Origin: Arenicola marina
Lineage: Eukaryota; Annelida; Polychaeta; Arenicolidae
Direction: 5' to 3'
Assembly (NCBI GenBank): GCA_964019135.1
Contig: OZ025265.1
Coordinates: 21,861,143 to 21,925,142 of the forward strand
Length of the DNA stretch: 64,000 bases
Below, in pieces: positions 1-12,269 of this stretch. A program made the translations under genes and the position numbers. The notes beneath the pieces were generated by a model that was given only the letters and a program-made list of their open reading frames with translations, searched no databases and had not been told where the DNA came from. Position 1 is the stretch's first letter, and every line of letters begins with the position of its first letter.

Positions 1-350
1 GCTACGTTACTACATCGCATATTTTCGCCTGTTTAAAGATATGTAATATCATTATAATGGAGAGGCGTTTACAAATTTACAAATACGGCTTGGCATTCGA
101 ATCGCTTACTTGGGTGTCATAGTTTGTGTTTTAGGCTACCTTTTTGCAATAAATCAACAGTAAATCTTAATTGAGTCAATAAAATCCGGGGCATGAACGG
201 ATGCCAGAGGCCCACTACACACACAGGTGGTTTCATGCCAGCGATTATAAATCATAATGGAGGTTTCGACCTGGGACCACTCTCAATTGTATGTATTATT
301 ATAACGGGGCCGATTCAGAACATTTGAACGGGGTCGGGGGGGCTGTTTCA

Positions 351-496
351 GGGTCGGATCCAGATTTGCTGGATAGAGGGGCGGGGCGGGGGGGGGCTGG
401 TTTCGGTTTTGATATGTTAAATGGTATAAATGTCGGCTCTAAAAGGGGAGGCCGGGGCTGGGTCGCCCCCCCACCCTCCACTGGATCCGCCCCTGA
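351..496. repeat. G-rich element with GGATCC-containing inverted ends
   Basis: It begins near GGGTCGGATCCAG and ends CTGGATCCGCCCCTG, with long G runs and then C runs between. The same pair of ends recurs at 1313-1486, 1658-1785 and 13391-13515. This looks like a short non-autonomous inverted-repeat element or a repeat tail; no coding capacity is seen. Confidence 0.5.
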
Positions 497-1312
497 TTAT
501 TGTATGCTGGTAAAAATGAAGGAATATTACTAATTTTCCCTATTTAACTGCTGTCTGCAGGCAACCTCGCGACCACGTGGTCATGGATATCAAAGCTATT
601 AGTACACCAAGATAGGTCATACGGCGATATCCTTGTAATCGTTCACCGCGGTGAGCGCGTAGTGTTGCACAGAACCGCCGTCGACAGGCATCACCTTCAA
701 GTTTGTTCTGCCATAAATTGCGCGAATTCACGAAAGAAATGTCCAAGAAAGTCATTTTGCAGATTCCCCAAGGAAAAGGAAAGGTAAGACCGGCTTCTTG
801 CTTTAATTTATCAGTCAATGATATCGTGCATCGTTTATCACGGCCACAATTTCTGATAATTCTCTATTATCGCTCACATCGAAGCGGGCGGCTCATGTGA
901 GCAAACCAAATCAAAAATCTATCGTTGCCACTATCTATTACTCAACAATTACCAGAAGACAACAAGCTCTAAGTGCCGGCTAATGCCTAACGAATGTGTA
1001 ATGAGGTGTCCTAATCGATGTCCTAGGGTTTGAACAAAAATTGGTTGAACTCAGATCATATAGTATGATCATGGACCTACTGCCTTGGCCATGGTGTCCG
1101 GCTCCCGGGGTCTGGTTACATTTGACAGAGCTAGCCAGACCGGGAGAAAAACCAAGCCTTTGTCTGTATTCCTACTGAACGCTTGTCGAGTAATTTATTT
1201 ATATTTTTATGTAAATTTTATTTATAACATTTTTTTTTTATTATTACCTTTTAGAGGCCAGAGATTGGTGGTCAATGCAAGAAGAAAAGACTTGTTCAAT
1301 AAGTCCAGTAGG

Positions 1313-1486
1313 CCAGGGGTGGATTCGGCGGAAAAGGGGGGCCCGGGCCGCGTCGGACCCCCCTTTTAGGACCGAAATGTATACCATTTAACATATAAAA
1401 ACCCAAACTGCCCCCCCCTATCCAACATATCTAGCTCCGCCCCTGAAAGCGGCCCCGCCTATCCAGATTTTCTGGATCCGCCCCTG
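1313..1486. repeat. G-rich element, second copy
   Basis: It starts at CCAGGGGTGGATTCGG and ends at GGATCCGCCCCTG, with G and C runs inside and an internal partial end (CTCCGCCCCTG) near 1434. The internal end suggests two nested or tandem copies. Confidence 0.4.
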
Positions 1487-1657
1487 TAGGCCTATCCCTA
1501 TCAGCTGACGTAGTTTATATTCACAAGCGCCGCTCATGTCTGAGAGTTTCTGTAGAAATGAAATCTTGTTGATGTTCGTATTTTTGTATTAAAAATATCG
1601 ATTGGTTGAGCATGGCTTTGTTGGTTTCATTCATATATAGGCTTAGAATATATCTCT

Positions 1658-1785
1658 GGGCGGATCTAGGAATTTTGGAGCGGAAGGGGAGGAGGGGGGG
1701 GGGGGGGTGCGTAATGGAACAATTTTTACAACCGGTGTCGACTTAAACATCCCTGAATAACCCCTCTTCCCTTGGATCCGCCTCT
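1658..1785. repeat. G-rich element, third copy
   Basis: It runs from GGGCGGATCTAGGAATTTT to TTGGATCCGCCTCTG and contains a G run of about 14. This is the clearest compact copy of the family in the window, about 130 bp long. Confidence 0.5.
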
Positions 1786-2446
1786 GGATTTCATCTACAA
1801 AATGTCTCTTTCAAGTGTATTTAATCGGAAAGCCCGAGTTTTACTTCTGAGACGGAACTTCGGGCGTCGTTGTGTTTGTTGTACACTTATTGGGAAACTG
1901 TTTGCAGTGGCGTTGAAGCTTGGGGAGACGAATCTATTGTCCAACGAAATCTGTCAATCAAACAAAGACAGGAGACCGCTAAATGCTAAATAATTATGAA
2001 GTTGTTGTGTTTTATAATCCATCAGTCAAGGGTACATCATAGTTTTCAACCAGCAAAGTTATCAGCGAATTAGGGAAGCCACACTGGTGACTGCCAGTCA
2101 ATGACGTTCTCGAAATATGGCGCCTTGATGACACAAACAACTATTTATTGCCGCATAAAAAAATAAAAAATAATATATATTTAATGTAAAATATACCTGA
2201 AAGCATGAAAGAACACCACCAGGCTTTATATCACCCGAATTAATAGCGCTAAAATCCAATTTGTAGTTCACAGGGCGCCGCTTATCACGCAGTCTGCGTT
2301 ATCGTCAGCGGGGTGGCAGCCGAACGTTACGCGCTCGCCGCCTAGCGGCGCCACTACTCGCCGTATTACACATTTTACACTTGGCTTTTGCCGTATGACC
2401 TATCTTGGTGTACTAATATCTTTGTGGATATATATATATATCTTAC

Positions 2447-2587
2447 CTTCCGGAGATCGGTGACTTCTAGCTCCAGAGGCTGCAGCTTGTCGTTGGCCCA
2501 GTTGGTGAAGGTGTGTTGTTGTATGCGGACCCAGGGCTCGGCATGTGTAGCACGGGTCTCGCCGTCTGAATCACTGCCGTCCGACAT
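2447..2587 (-). CDS. First coding exon of a filamin-like, calponin-homology (CH) actin-binding protein (partial gene)
   Basis: 47 codons run from ATG at 2587 down to 2447 and end exactly in phase 0 at a donor read on the minus strand as AAG|GTAAGA. After a short acidic Ser/Asp-rich start (residues 1-10), residues 19-35 read WVRIQQHTFTNWANDKL. This matches the first helix of a type-1 CH domain, the actin-binding site 1 region of filamins, alpha-actinins, spectrins and dystrophins. The combination of W..IQQ.TFT.W.N..L closely resembles filamin-type proteins. CH domains bind F-actin in the cytoskeleton. The remaining exons must lie at lower coordinates; none was found in 1-2446, so the gene continues out of the window. 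Family level is fairly sure; filamin rather than another CH protein is an inference. Confidence 0.72.
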
Positions 2588-2629
2588 CGTCTCGACGACA
2601 CGTGACTAGGTGATGTTACCGCGGGACGT

Positions 2630-4234
2630 CGCAACGCGTGAAGCGTCTCGGTGACCTTCATGAAAGAAATGAAATATTGAAGCGTGAAGCATCTCGGTGA
2701 CCTTAATGGAGAAATGAATAAAATATAGAAGCATTAAGCTTCTCGGTGACCTTTATGGAAGAAATGAATGAAATATTGTAAGCGTGAAGCGTCCCGGTGA
2801 CCTCCATGGAAGAAATGAATGAAATATTAAAGTGTGAAGCTTCTCGGTGATCTTCATGGAAGAAATGAATGAAATATTGAGGCGTGAAGCGTCTCGATAA
2901 CCTTCATGAAAGAAATGAATGAAATATTGTAAGCGTGAAGCGTCTGGGTGACCTTCATGGACGAAATGAATGAAATATTGAAGCGTGAAGCGTCTCGATA
3001 ACCTTCATGAAAGAAATGAATGAAATATTGTAAGCGTGAAGCGTCTGGGTGACCTTCATGGACGAAATGAATGAAATATTGAAGCGGGAAGCGTCTCGAT
3101 AACTTTCATGAAAGAAATGAATGAAATATTGTAAGCGTGAAGCGTCTGGGTGACCTTCATGGACGAAATGAATGAAATATTGAAGCGTGAAGCGTCTCGA
3201 TAACCTTCATGAAAGAAATGAATGAAATATTGTAATCGTGAAGCGTCTGGGTGACCTTCATGGAAGAAATGAATGAAATATTGAAGCGTGAAGCGTCTCG
3301 ATAACCTTCATGAAAGAAATGAATGAAATATTGTAAGCGTGAAGCGTCTGGGTGACCTTCATGGACGAAATGAATGAAATATTGAAGCGTGAAGCGTCTC
3401 GGTGACCTTCATGGACGAAATGAATGAACTATTGAAGCGTGAAGCGTCTCGGTGACCTTCATGGAAGAAATGAATGAAATATTGAAGCGTGAAGCTTCTC
3501 GGTGACCTTCATGGAAGAAATGAATGAAATATTGAGGCGTGAAGCTTAAGGTGATCTTCATGGAAAAAATGAATGGAATATTGAAGCGTGAAGCATCTCG
3601 GTGACCTTCGTGGAAGACATGAATGAAGTATTGAAGCGTGAAGCGTTTCGTTGACCTTCATGGTAGAAATTAATGAAATATTGCAGTGTGAAGCGTCTCG
3701 GTGACCTCCATGGAAGAAATGAATGAAATATTGAAGTGTGAAGCTTCTCGGTGACCTTCATGGAAGAAATTAATGAAATATTGAAGCGTGAAGCGTCTCG
3801 GTGACCTTCATGGAAGAAATGAATGAAATATTGTAAGCGTGAAGCGTCTCGGTGACCTTCATGGAAGAAATGAATGAAATATTGAAGCGTGAAGCGTCTC
3901 GATAACCTTCATGAAAGAAATGAATGAAATATTGTAAGTGTGAAGCGTCTGGGTGACCTTCATGGACGAAATGAATGAAATATTGAAGCGTGAAGCGTCT
4001 CGGTGACCTTCATGGACGAAATGAATGAACTATTGAAGCGTGAAGCGTCTCGGGGACCTTCAAGGAAGAAATTATTGAAATATTGAGGCGTGAAGCGTCT
4101 CGGTGTCCTTCATGGAAAAAATGAATGGAATATTGAAGCGTGAAGCATCTCGGTGACCTTCGTGGAAGACATGAAGAAAGTATTGAAGCGTGAAGCGTTT
4201 CGTTGACCTTCATAGAAGAAATGAATGAAATATT
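2630..4234. repeat. Minisatellite of about 50 bp, roughly 32 copies
   Basis: The unit is about 50 bp with the core GAAGCGTCTCGGTGACCTTC followed by ATGGAAGAAATGAATGAAATATTG. From about 2885 to 3390 the units alternate between a CTCGATAACC/TGAAAG form and a CTGGGTGACC/GGACG form, giving a dimer of 100-101 bp repeated about five times. A longer block (3410-3660) is largely copied at 3990-4215. The array begins about 40 bp upstream of the start codon of the CH-domain exon, so it occupies that gene's promoter side. Short reading frames inside it follow from the repeat and are not called as genes. Confidence 0.95.
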
Positions 4235-4570
4235 GGAGTTTTATGCCGTGTTTGTGCACGTGAAGGCCAAATAGACCGATCCAGGCTGTCAATTGTTCAC
4301 TGACGTCACTGTTGCTTTTATCCAATCATGTGGTGAACAAATCGTTCACGTGCGTTATGTCGGACAAACAAGTCGGACAAACAAAGCAGCAGGTCAATTT
4401 GTTCGTCAGTTTCAGAGAGGAGTACTTCTCACTGGTTCTTACCATCAGCTACGATTGTCAATTTCATACTTACGATTAAAGAAAAAGGACTCAAGCGTGG
4501 GCGGGGCTTAGTGTCGGAGTATGGATCGGTCTATTGCCCCAGGAAACTTTCCGGTACAATGAAAGGAGGT
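4235..4570. other. Unique spacer between the two minisatellites
   Basis: About 340 bp of apparently single-copy sequence separates the 50-bp and 66-bp arrays. It holds short direct repeats of the kind GTCGGACAAACAA near 4359-4384. No gene or RNA feature is seen. Confidence 0.5.
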
Positions 4571-6976
4571 GCGATAAAACGTGCCCCAGATGTTGGTGCC
4601 AGGGTTGGTACCCATGACGTGTTTGGCTATGAGCTGTTGATAAAACGTGCCCCAGATGTTGGTGCCAGGGTTGGTACCCATGACGTGTTTGGCTATGAGC
4701 TGTTGATAAAACGTGCCCCAGATGTTGGTGCCAGGGTTGGTACCCATGACGTGTTTGGATATGAGCTGTTGATAAAACGTGCCCCAGATGTTGGTGCCAG
4801 GGTTGGTACCCATGACGTGTTTGGCTAAGAGCTGTTGATAAAACGTGCCCCAGATGTTGGTGCCAGGGTTGGTACCCATGACGTGTTTGGCTATGAGCTG
4901 TTGATAAAACGTGCCCCAGATGTTGGTGCTAGGGTTGGTACCCATGACGTGTTTGGCTATGAGCTGTTGATAAAACGTGCCCCAGATGCTGGTGCCAGGG
5001 TTGGTACCCATGACGTGTTTGGCTATGAGCTGTTGATAAAACGTGCCCCAGATGTTGGTGCCAGGGTTGGTACCCATGACGTGTTTGGATATGAGCTGTT
5101 GATAAAACGTGCCCAAGATGTTGGTGCCAGGGTTGGTACCCATGACGTGTTTGGCTATGAGCTGTTGATAAAACGTGCCCCAGATGTTGGTGCCAGGGTT
5201 GGTACCCATGACGTGTTTGGATATGAGCTGTTGATAAAACGTGCCCCAGATGTTGGTGCCAGGGTTGGTACCCATGACGTGTTTGGCTATGAGCTGTTGA
5301 TAAAACGTGCCCCAGATGTTGGTGCCAGGGTTGGTACCCATGACGTGTTTGGCTAGGAGCTGTTGATAAAACGTGCCCCAGATGTTGGTGCTAGGGTTGG
5401 TGCCCATGACGTGTTTGGCTATGAGCTGTTGATAAAACGTGCCCCAGATGCTGGTGCCAGGGTTGGTACCCATGACGTGTTTGGCTATGAGCTGTTGATA
5501 AAACGTGCCCCAGATGTTGGTGCCAGGGTTGGTACCCATGACGTGTTTGGATATGAGCTGTTGATAAAACGTGCCCCAGATGTTGGTGCCAGGGTTGGTA
5601 CCCATGACGTGTTTGGCTATGAGCTGTTGATAAAACGTGCCCCAGATGTTGGTGCCAGGGTTGGTACCCATGACGTGTTTGGATATGAGCTGTTGATAAA
5701 ACGTGCCCCAGATGTTGGTGCTAGGGTTGGTACCCATGACGTGTTTGGCTATGAGCTGTTGATAAAACGTGCCCCAGATGCTGGTGCCAGGGTTGGTACC
5801 CATGACGTGTTTGGCTATGAGCTGTTGATAAAACGTGCCCCAGATGTTGGTGCCAGGGTTGGTACCCATGACGTGTTTGGATATGAGCTGTTGATAAAAC
5901 GTGCCCCAGATGTTGGTGCCAGGGTTGGTACCCATGACGTGTTTGGCTATGAGCTGTTGATAAAACGTGCCCCAGATGTTGGTGCCAGGGTTGGTACCCA
6001 TGACGTGTTTGGATAGGAGCTGTTGATAAAACGTGCCCCAGATGTTGGTGCCAGGGTTGGTACCCATGACGTGTTTGGATAGGAGCTGTTGATAAAACGT
6101 GCCCCAGATGTTGGTGCCAGGGTTGGTACCCATGACGTGTTTGGATAGGAGCTGTTGATAAAACGTGCCCCAGATGTTGGTGCCAGGGTTGGTACCCATG
6201 ACGTGTTTGGATAGGAGCTGTTGATAAAACGTGCCCCAGATGTTGGTGCCAGGGTTGGTACCCATGACGTGTTGGATAGGAGCTGTTGATAAAACGTGCC
6301 CCAGATGCTGGTGCCAGGGTTGGTACCCATGACGTGTTTGGCTATGAGCTGTTGATAAAACGTGCCCCAGATGTTGGTGCTAGGGTTGGTACCCATGACG
6401 TGTTTGGATATGAGCTGTTGATAAAACGTGCCCCAGATGTTGGTGCCAGGGTTGGTACCCATGACGTGTTTGGCTATGAGCTGTTGATAAAACGTGCCCC
6501 AGATGTTGGTGCCAGGGTTGGTACCCATGACGTGTTTGGCTATGAGCTGTTGATAAAACGTGCCCCATATGTTGGTGCCAGGGTTGGTACCCATGACGTG
6601 TTTGGCTATGAGCTGTTGATAAAACGTGCCCCAGATGTTGGTGCCAGGGTTGGTACCCATGACGTGTTTGGATATGAGCTGTTGATAAAACGTGCGCCAG
6701 ATGTTGGTGCCAGGGTTGGTACCCATGACGTGTTTGGATATGAGCTGTTGATAAAACGTGCCCCAGATGATGGTGCCAGGGTTGGTACCCATGACGTGTT
6801 TGGATATGAGCTGTTGATAAAACGTGCGCCATATGCTGGTGCCAGGGTTGGTACCCATGACGTGTTTGGATATGAGCTGTTGATAAAACGTGCCCCAGAT
6901 GATGGTGCCAGGGTTGGTACCCATGACGTGTTTGGATATGAGCTGTTGATAAAACGTGCGATACTGGTGCCAGGGT
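4571..6976. repeat. 66-bp minisatellite, about 36 copies, with higher-order variants
   Basis: The unit starts GATAAAACGTGCCCCAGATG and ends TTTGGCTATGAGCTGTT; it is 66 bp long, that is 22 codons. Because 66 is a multiple of three, several frames stay open on both strands for hundreds of codons. Variant units (GGTGCTAGGG followed one unit later by GATGCTGGTG) recur together at about 4927, 5389 and 5719, which is 7 and 5 units apart. Five consecutive units at about 6012-6280 share the GGATAGGAG variant. One T is missing at about 6270 (GTGTTGG for GTGTTTGG), which breaks the long frame. The last units at 6700-6960 carry private changes (GTGCGCC, ATGATGG). Confidence 0.97.
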
Positions 6977-7529
6977 TGGTAAATGCATTACTCAATACGC
7001 AAAGGCTGTGAGGCGAAATTGACAAGAATATACTTATCGTAAGACGTTGAGGCAAAGCACAGGTCTCCAGTCATTCCCTTGAGGGCAGTACAGCTCAACG
7101 TGTATTTGAAAGTCTGTCTCTGAGGGAGAGTTCAGGTATGCTAGAAGAGTAGTCGGACTCCGTCAAATACAACACCGAGCATGTACTCGATTGATTACAT
7201 TTTACTCCCATACCTTACACCCCACCCCGGTAAGGATCACGAGGATATGGCGTCCAGGCTTCACAATACGTTAAATATATATTAAAAGTAGTATTTCGAC
7301 CTGCACAAAAGCTATAAATAATATTATAACAACGAGAATAAAATAATAAACGCAACACGTATTCACTGATTCATTTTATGATAATGTTTAACGATCTTCA
7401 TGATTTGTGCAGTGCAGCAAGTGCGGATTTTGCGTTCGGTTTTTCTTTAACCGCACAAGAGCGGCAAGTATGAGTGCGCATGCTCCAAATATCTGCGCCG
7501 ATTATACTTCGGGGGCATATCCAACCTCC
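6977..7529. other. Spacer after the 66-bp array
   Basis: About 550 bp of AT-rich sequence with no recognisable gene, RNA or repeat copy. It runs into the SINE at 7530. Confidence 0.4.
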
Positions 7530-7800
7530 GAACCGATCGGTGGTTTGCGCCCCGCTGTGGCCATGTCTGTGTGGTCTCAGGTTAAAGATCCCATGTCATT
7601 CTTCGCAAAGAGTAGGAGGTTACCCCCGGTGACATGGCTCCACTCTCCCTTCCTTCTCCCATTGACGAGATATGACTACAAGTTGTTAAAGCGTCCTGAG
7701 TATACAAGCAACCAACCAAACTTCTTCTTCTTCGCAAAGAGTGGGGGGTCACTTCCCGAGACATGGCTCCTCTCTTCCTTGGCCGTTGGGTTGGCCTTGG
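7530..7800 (+). mobile_element. tRNA-derived SINE, headless copy plus partial tandem tail
   Basis: The B-box-like GGTTTGCGCCCC at about 7542 is followed by the body shared with 22079-22310 and 23770-23945 (GCTGTGGCCATGTCTGTGTG, TTCGCAAAGAGTAGG, CACTCTCCCTTCCTTCTCCC, AAGCGTCCTGAGTATACAA). A second partial copy of the TTCGCAAAGAGT segment follows at 7733. The A-box part present at 22090 is absent here, so the copy is truncated at its 5' end. Confidence 0.7.
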
Positions 7801-8732
7801 CCGTTGTCGCGATGTGACCTACAGAAGCTTAAGCTGGCTGGCGGGTTAAACGACTGTGCGGATCGTAGCATAGATAAACATAGGGACACACGCACATGCA
7901 GCATGTATGCCTGTATATGGGGCGTGTGCTATATTCGCTGAGGGCCGCTCTTGCTCAGGTTTTTAAGCAGGGTGAAAGTTCAGATCAACGCGACGTGGAT
8001 TCGTGTCATGACACCTGACATCTGTGTCATCCAACCTCACATCACTTCACAAGAAGGTTTAAATTGACCCACGCTAGCGTTAATATACACAAAAGGCGAC
8101 CTAAACACAAGCAGCTCATTTCATTTCATAAATCTGCATGACATACAACCAACAATTACAACAATTTGCGATAGTTCGAGCTCAGATGGCAGCATAATAG
8201 TTCATCAGGCAGCCTATAATCAGAAAACTTGCAATCTATGTAATCTACTCTGGACATATACGGACAATAATGGACCTATACGGACAATAATAATGTATAT
8301 TATATATACAGCTAGAGGACATTCATAGCACAGGTACTTGGCGAACATTTATAAACTATAGTGGAATGGTTTGGAATCCTAGGCTAAGCGTGAGCGTTGG
8401 TCGAAACACCTATTTGCATGTCATAGACATGGTTGGTTGGCATGACATAATTTCAGCTTCAGAGTAGACCCTGGGTATACAGGCCTAGTTTTCGCAGCGG
8501 CCTACCTTAGCAGTCGTGTATCATGCGGCGAAGTTGCGAGTGCTCATAGCTGGGGACTTCAACTGCCGGATGTACTTTGAGATAACTCCCAGTCTCAGGT
8601 ATTCTTGCAGATACTCCGGACCTATGCCGACAATAATAGAGCTAACATGCATGCATTCTTCCTGGTTACTCACGGCATGATGTCCCCACCCAGGAGCCCG
8701 GCATACAACGATGGTGTGTGCATGTGTGTGTG

Positions 8733-8772
<40 letters not shown>

Positions 8773-11377
8773 ATGCTGCTTAAGCATCTCGTCACGGGTG
8801 ATGACGCCGGAGCGTTGTAGTAAGGCCAATCCCATATTTCTGCATGAGCGAGGCGCGCGCTCAGGGTAAACTGAGTCACCAAAGACTATATTATTGCCAG
8901 TCACCGCATGCGTACGACCGCAGGCGAAAAGGAAAACACCCCTTAGATGTTTTAGCTACGTCTCTCGCCTTCGAATCGGTCCATCTCCCATGTAAGAACC
9001 CACGAATGTAGTATTGTAGTAAACGTTCGGCGTGAGTAATACGTGAGCCATGCTGAAACAATGGTTCGCCCTTACATGGAAGAACGACCCTCGAATCGAA
9101 TGATTGATCTCGTGAATGCGAATCATATGGCTGGATATGTCCCAGGGATCGACGGATCTAGGTTTGTTTGTCTTCATTTCTAGGCGAAGTGGGGATAGGG
9201 GTAGGGGGGGGGGGCAGAGGGCTAGGACGCTATGTTTTGTATGAAAACTTCAATGCCCCCCCCCCTTCCCCCGACCCGATCCCGGTTCTAACCTCCTCAC
9301 TCACTGGCTCACACCGCTTGAGCAGCGGCACCGCTATACCAAAAAAACAATGCATTTACGCGGCACTGCCTGAGTCCACCCCTACGCATGTTCCTTTTAT
9401 GATGTCTACCTATCTTGCCGCTCGTTGCTCGAGCCAGGTCGAAAGGGGGTCCCCTCCCCTTAAAGCCGAGTGACTTTCATGCGCACAGAGATTCAGTGAA
9501 GTGTATCCTTCGCCCAAGCATCGTTATAAATCTGAACGCCTACAAACAAAGACTATGACGTCAGGATACATATATGCATGGCCAGTGGATCTTTAGAGTG
9601 AGACGTCGGTCGCCTACCGGTAAAACGGACTGTCGCGTATATATATATGCAGATGTAGTTAAAGTATGCGTTATTATACGAACCCTCTTGCACATCGACG
9701 CTCGGCGATTTGTATTCGACACGCCCTCCTCTTGGCCCTTAACACTGCACTTGTATCGTAAATGTCTTCATCTTTTTCTTCAAAATCGCAACTGTGTTAG
9801 GTGGCGAAAAGTAAATATGTTGCAACATCTGCATTATTCGAAGGAGCTTGCGGCGAGGGGTGAAAATAATGACAAATTCATCTTAGTGTGTAATAGCTAA
9901 AACTATAATAATGTTGAATATATGTGTATACAATAGAGGACCTGACGATTCAAAGATATATTCTCGTGTGGCGGAGGGTGGGAGAGAAAATGGGAGGGTC
10001 CGCACGGTCTGGTACTTGAAGGAGTGAGCGGTGGCGTCTGGATCCAGTGTCTGCCTGCGTGGTCGGTCGGCTGAGCCGGTCAGTTTCTGCTATAATCGGA
10101 GGGTTCGATCACGGGACATGGCTATTGCACCGCAAAGGGCACGCGAGGTGCAAGCCGTGATCAGGACGCAGCCAGGGGTTCGGGGTCATGCGAGGAAGCT
10201 CGGAGAGGAGGTGGGGTTGGGAGGAGCAGGGGTGAGAAACACCGCTTGCCTTCATAATGCCCTCTAATTACTGCAGGAGTAGCAATTAGTACGTAATTAA
10301 CCCCAAGCCGAATTATCACTAGGGTCAGTTTGGTGTTGCTCGAGTGAATTATATATCTATATAAAGAGTAATTCTTTCGTGGTTAAATACAAATCATCCG
10401 GTATGATGTGCATGAATGGACGTGATAATCGTGATAGAAAGACTGGATGGTAGGCCTATGCCTATGCCAGGGGGGGGGGGGGGGGCATTATTATACAAAT
10501 TTGTAGGGGGGGGGGGGGGTTTAAGTTAATGATGTGCGAATTAAATTAATGACTTGCGAATTAAATTAATCGACACCTGGGATAGGTGAGTGACTTAATC
10601 TGCGTATCGTGATCTTAGTGTGCGAAAGCCACAATATTAATTCACATAACTGTGCCTCTACTGTCCTGTGCCTCTACTGCCCAACGATAGACAACACAAT
10701 TCCTTGAAACTATATTTATTAGTCTTATCACACGGGCAGTCAAAATTATGTTACAACACGTTTGAATATTAGTTTACGTCAGAATATGAGGAAGCAGGGC
10801 CAGACAGTTACTGTTGCATGTAATTGTAACTATCAACTGCTAAAACAATGACATATTTTTATAACATATATTGTACGAAAATTATTATAAATTACGAGGG
10901 CATCGAGGTTCCACGGCGAAGGTCGTGAAAACGGGGTAACCTCAATCTCTCCAAAGGTTAAGATCGATCTGGGGAAGAACTGTCATATATGATGTCACAC
11001 CCGTTGTAAACATCGTCCTCTGTTACTTTTTATTATAAAATGAGTTCTTATGTTAATCAGGCATACTGCCTGTCTTTGAAACTCATGTAAGCCTTACCTT
11101 AACTTTTGAGACAAGTTGCACAAGCTGTTAATGTACGTATATCTAAGCTTATAGGGTATTTATTTATTTAATTCAAATCAGATAAAAAACATCCATACGT
11201 ATAATCCAGCGAATCTGTGTCCAGTTATCAGGGGTATTCCCAAGATTGTGATCGAAAAATCAATTTGGCGAAAAAATATCGATTAGTGACTTTATCAACA
11301 AACAAACAAATTTACCCAAGGATCGAAATTAGCCCTCTATACATGTGTGCAAATATTTAGAGAAATGTATAATACGT
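7801..11377. other. Intergenic stretch with simple repeats
   Basis: No exon or RNA gene could be supported. It contains a GT microsatellite (8739-8770), G/C-run elements at about 9190-9280 and 10470-10520, and two tandem copies of ATACGGACAATAAT near 8258-8293. The open frames here are GT-run or G-run translations, or lack any domain signature. Confidence 0.4.
8739..8770. repeat. (GT)n microsatellite
   Basis: About 16 uninterrupted GT units, with interrupted GT-rich sequence just before from 8714. Apparent His/Thr-repeat and Cys/Val-repeat frames over it are artefacts. Confidence 0.95.
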
Positions 11378-11699
<322 letters not shown>

Positions 11700-12175
11700 T
11701 AGTTATGAAAAAAGGGGGGCTTTTTATGAAAAATGTCCGCTGTATAGGCCGGGCCTATGGGTATCGTTTTCGCAAGAAATTGACGCTCTTTCAGGTGCTA
11801 CTGGGTCCAGTAAACCCCACCAGATTTTTCTAATAGGGAAAATATTTTTTTCTGGCATTTAAGGGCAGCTAAAGGCATCTAACGGCTAAACTGGCATCCG
11901 TTTACAACTTGTCTGCTGTTCAAGTTACTTGAACAGCAGACTCGATCGCCTCAGGAATAGCAAGGTCAGCCATGTTTTAAATTTAGGTGGCACAGCACTG
12001 CACCTTTACGGTTGCAGCGGAGCGCGTTATGATAATTGTTAAAATTAGTGTTTCGGGGGATGAAAACGGTATAAGATTGTTTTCACAATTCCCCGCGAAA
12101 TAAAACCGGTTACTATGCCAGTTAACACCAATCATGACATAATATGACATCAGAAAAAGAAAAAAAATAGTAACC

Positions 12176-12269
12176 AGCCCGATAAGGGACTCGAACCCTT
12201 GACCCTCAGATCACTCCGAGTTATTTCAGCTGTAAAAGTCTGATGCTCTACCGACTGAGCTAACCGGGC
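12176..12269 (-). tRNA. tRNA-Lys (anticodon UUU) with a 21-nt intron
   Basis: Read on the minus strand, all parts of a tRNA are present. The acceptor stem GCCCGGT pairs with ATCGGGC. The D arm is GCTC/GAGC with AGTCGGTA. The anticodon stem is TCAGA/TCTGA with loop CTTTTAA, and the T arm is AAGGG/CCCTT with TTCGAGT. The anticodon TTT is at 12234-12236. Positions 12212-12232 interrupt the anticodon loop exactly after nucleotide 37, the usual place for nuclear tRNA introns. The mature length is 73 nt. A run of seven Ts follows the 3' end on the minus strand and fits a Pol III terminator. Paired stems and internal promoter boxes argue for a functional gene, not a SINE head. Confidence 0.9.

Larger units (their letters stand above)
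1..2446. other. Non-coding stretch with G-rich repeats; probably intron of the CH-domain gene
   Basis: No exon could be supported here. If the exon at 2447-2587 belongs to a larger minus-strand gene, this stretch is its first intron. It holds three G-rich inverted-repeat elements, listed separately. A short inverted duplicate also occurs: the sequence around 598-624 reappears in reverse complement around 2386-2415 (shared GTATGACCTATCTTGG), so it belongs to a dispersed repeat. Open frames of up to 94 codons here show no recognisable domain. Confidence 0.5.

Noticed and set aside
703-900. Plus-strand exon ending at AAAG|GTAAGA (about 795)
   Set aside because: A good donor consensus, but the peptide matches no family, no convincing acceptor precedes it, and no partner exon was found.
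2630-4234. CRISPR-like array
   Set aside because: The units are head-to-tail repeats of about 50 bp without unique spacers, in a spliced eukaryotic genome.
4508-6265. 585-codon minus-strand frame of 22-residue repeats, and matching plus-strand frames
   Set aside because: A 66-bp tandem repeat without stops is open in the same frames throughout by arithmetic. Both strands are equally open, there is no domain, splice context or start context, and a one-base loss at 6270 breaks the frame.
8521-8904. Open frames over the GT microsatellite
   Set aside because: The His-Thr and Cys-Val runs are translations of the GT repeat; nothing else in the frames supports a gene.
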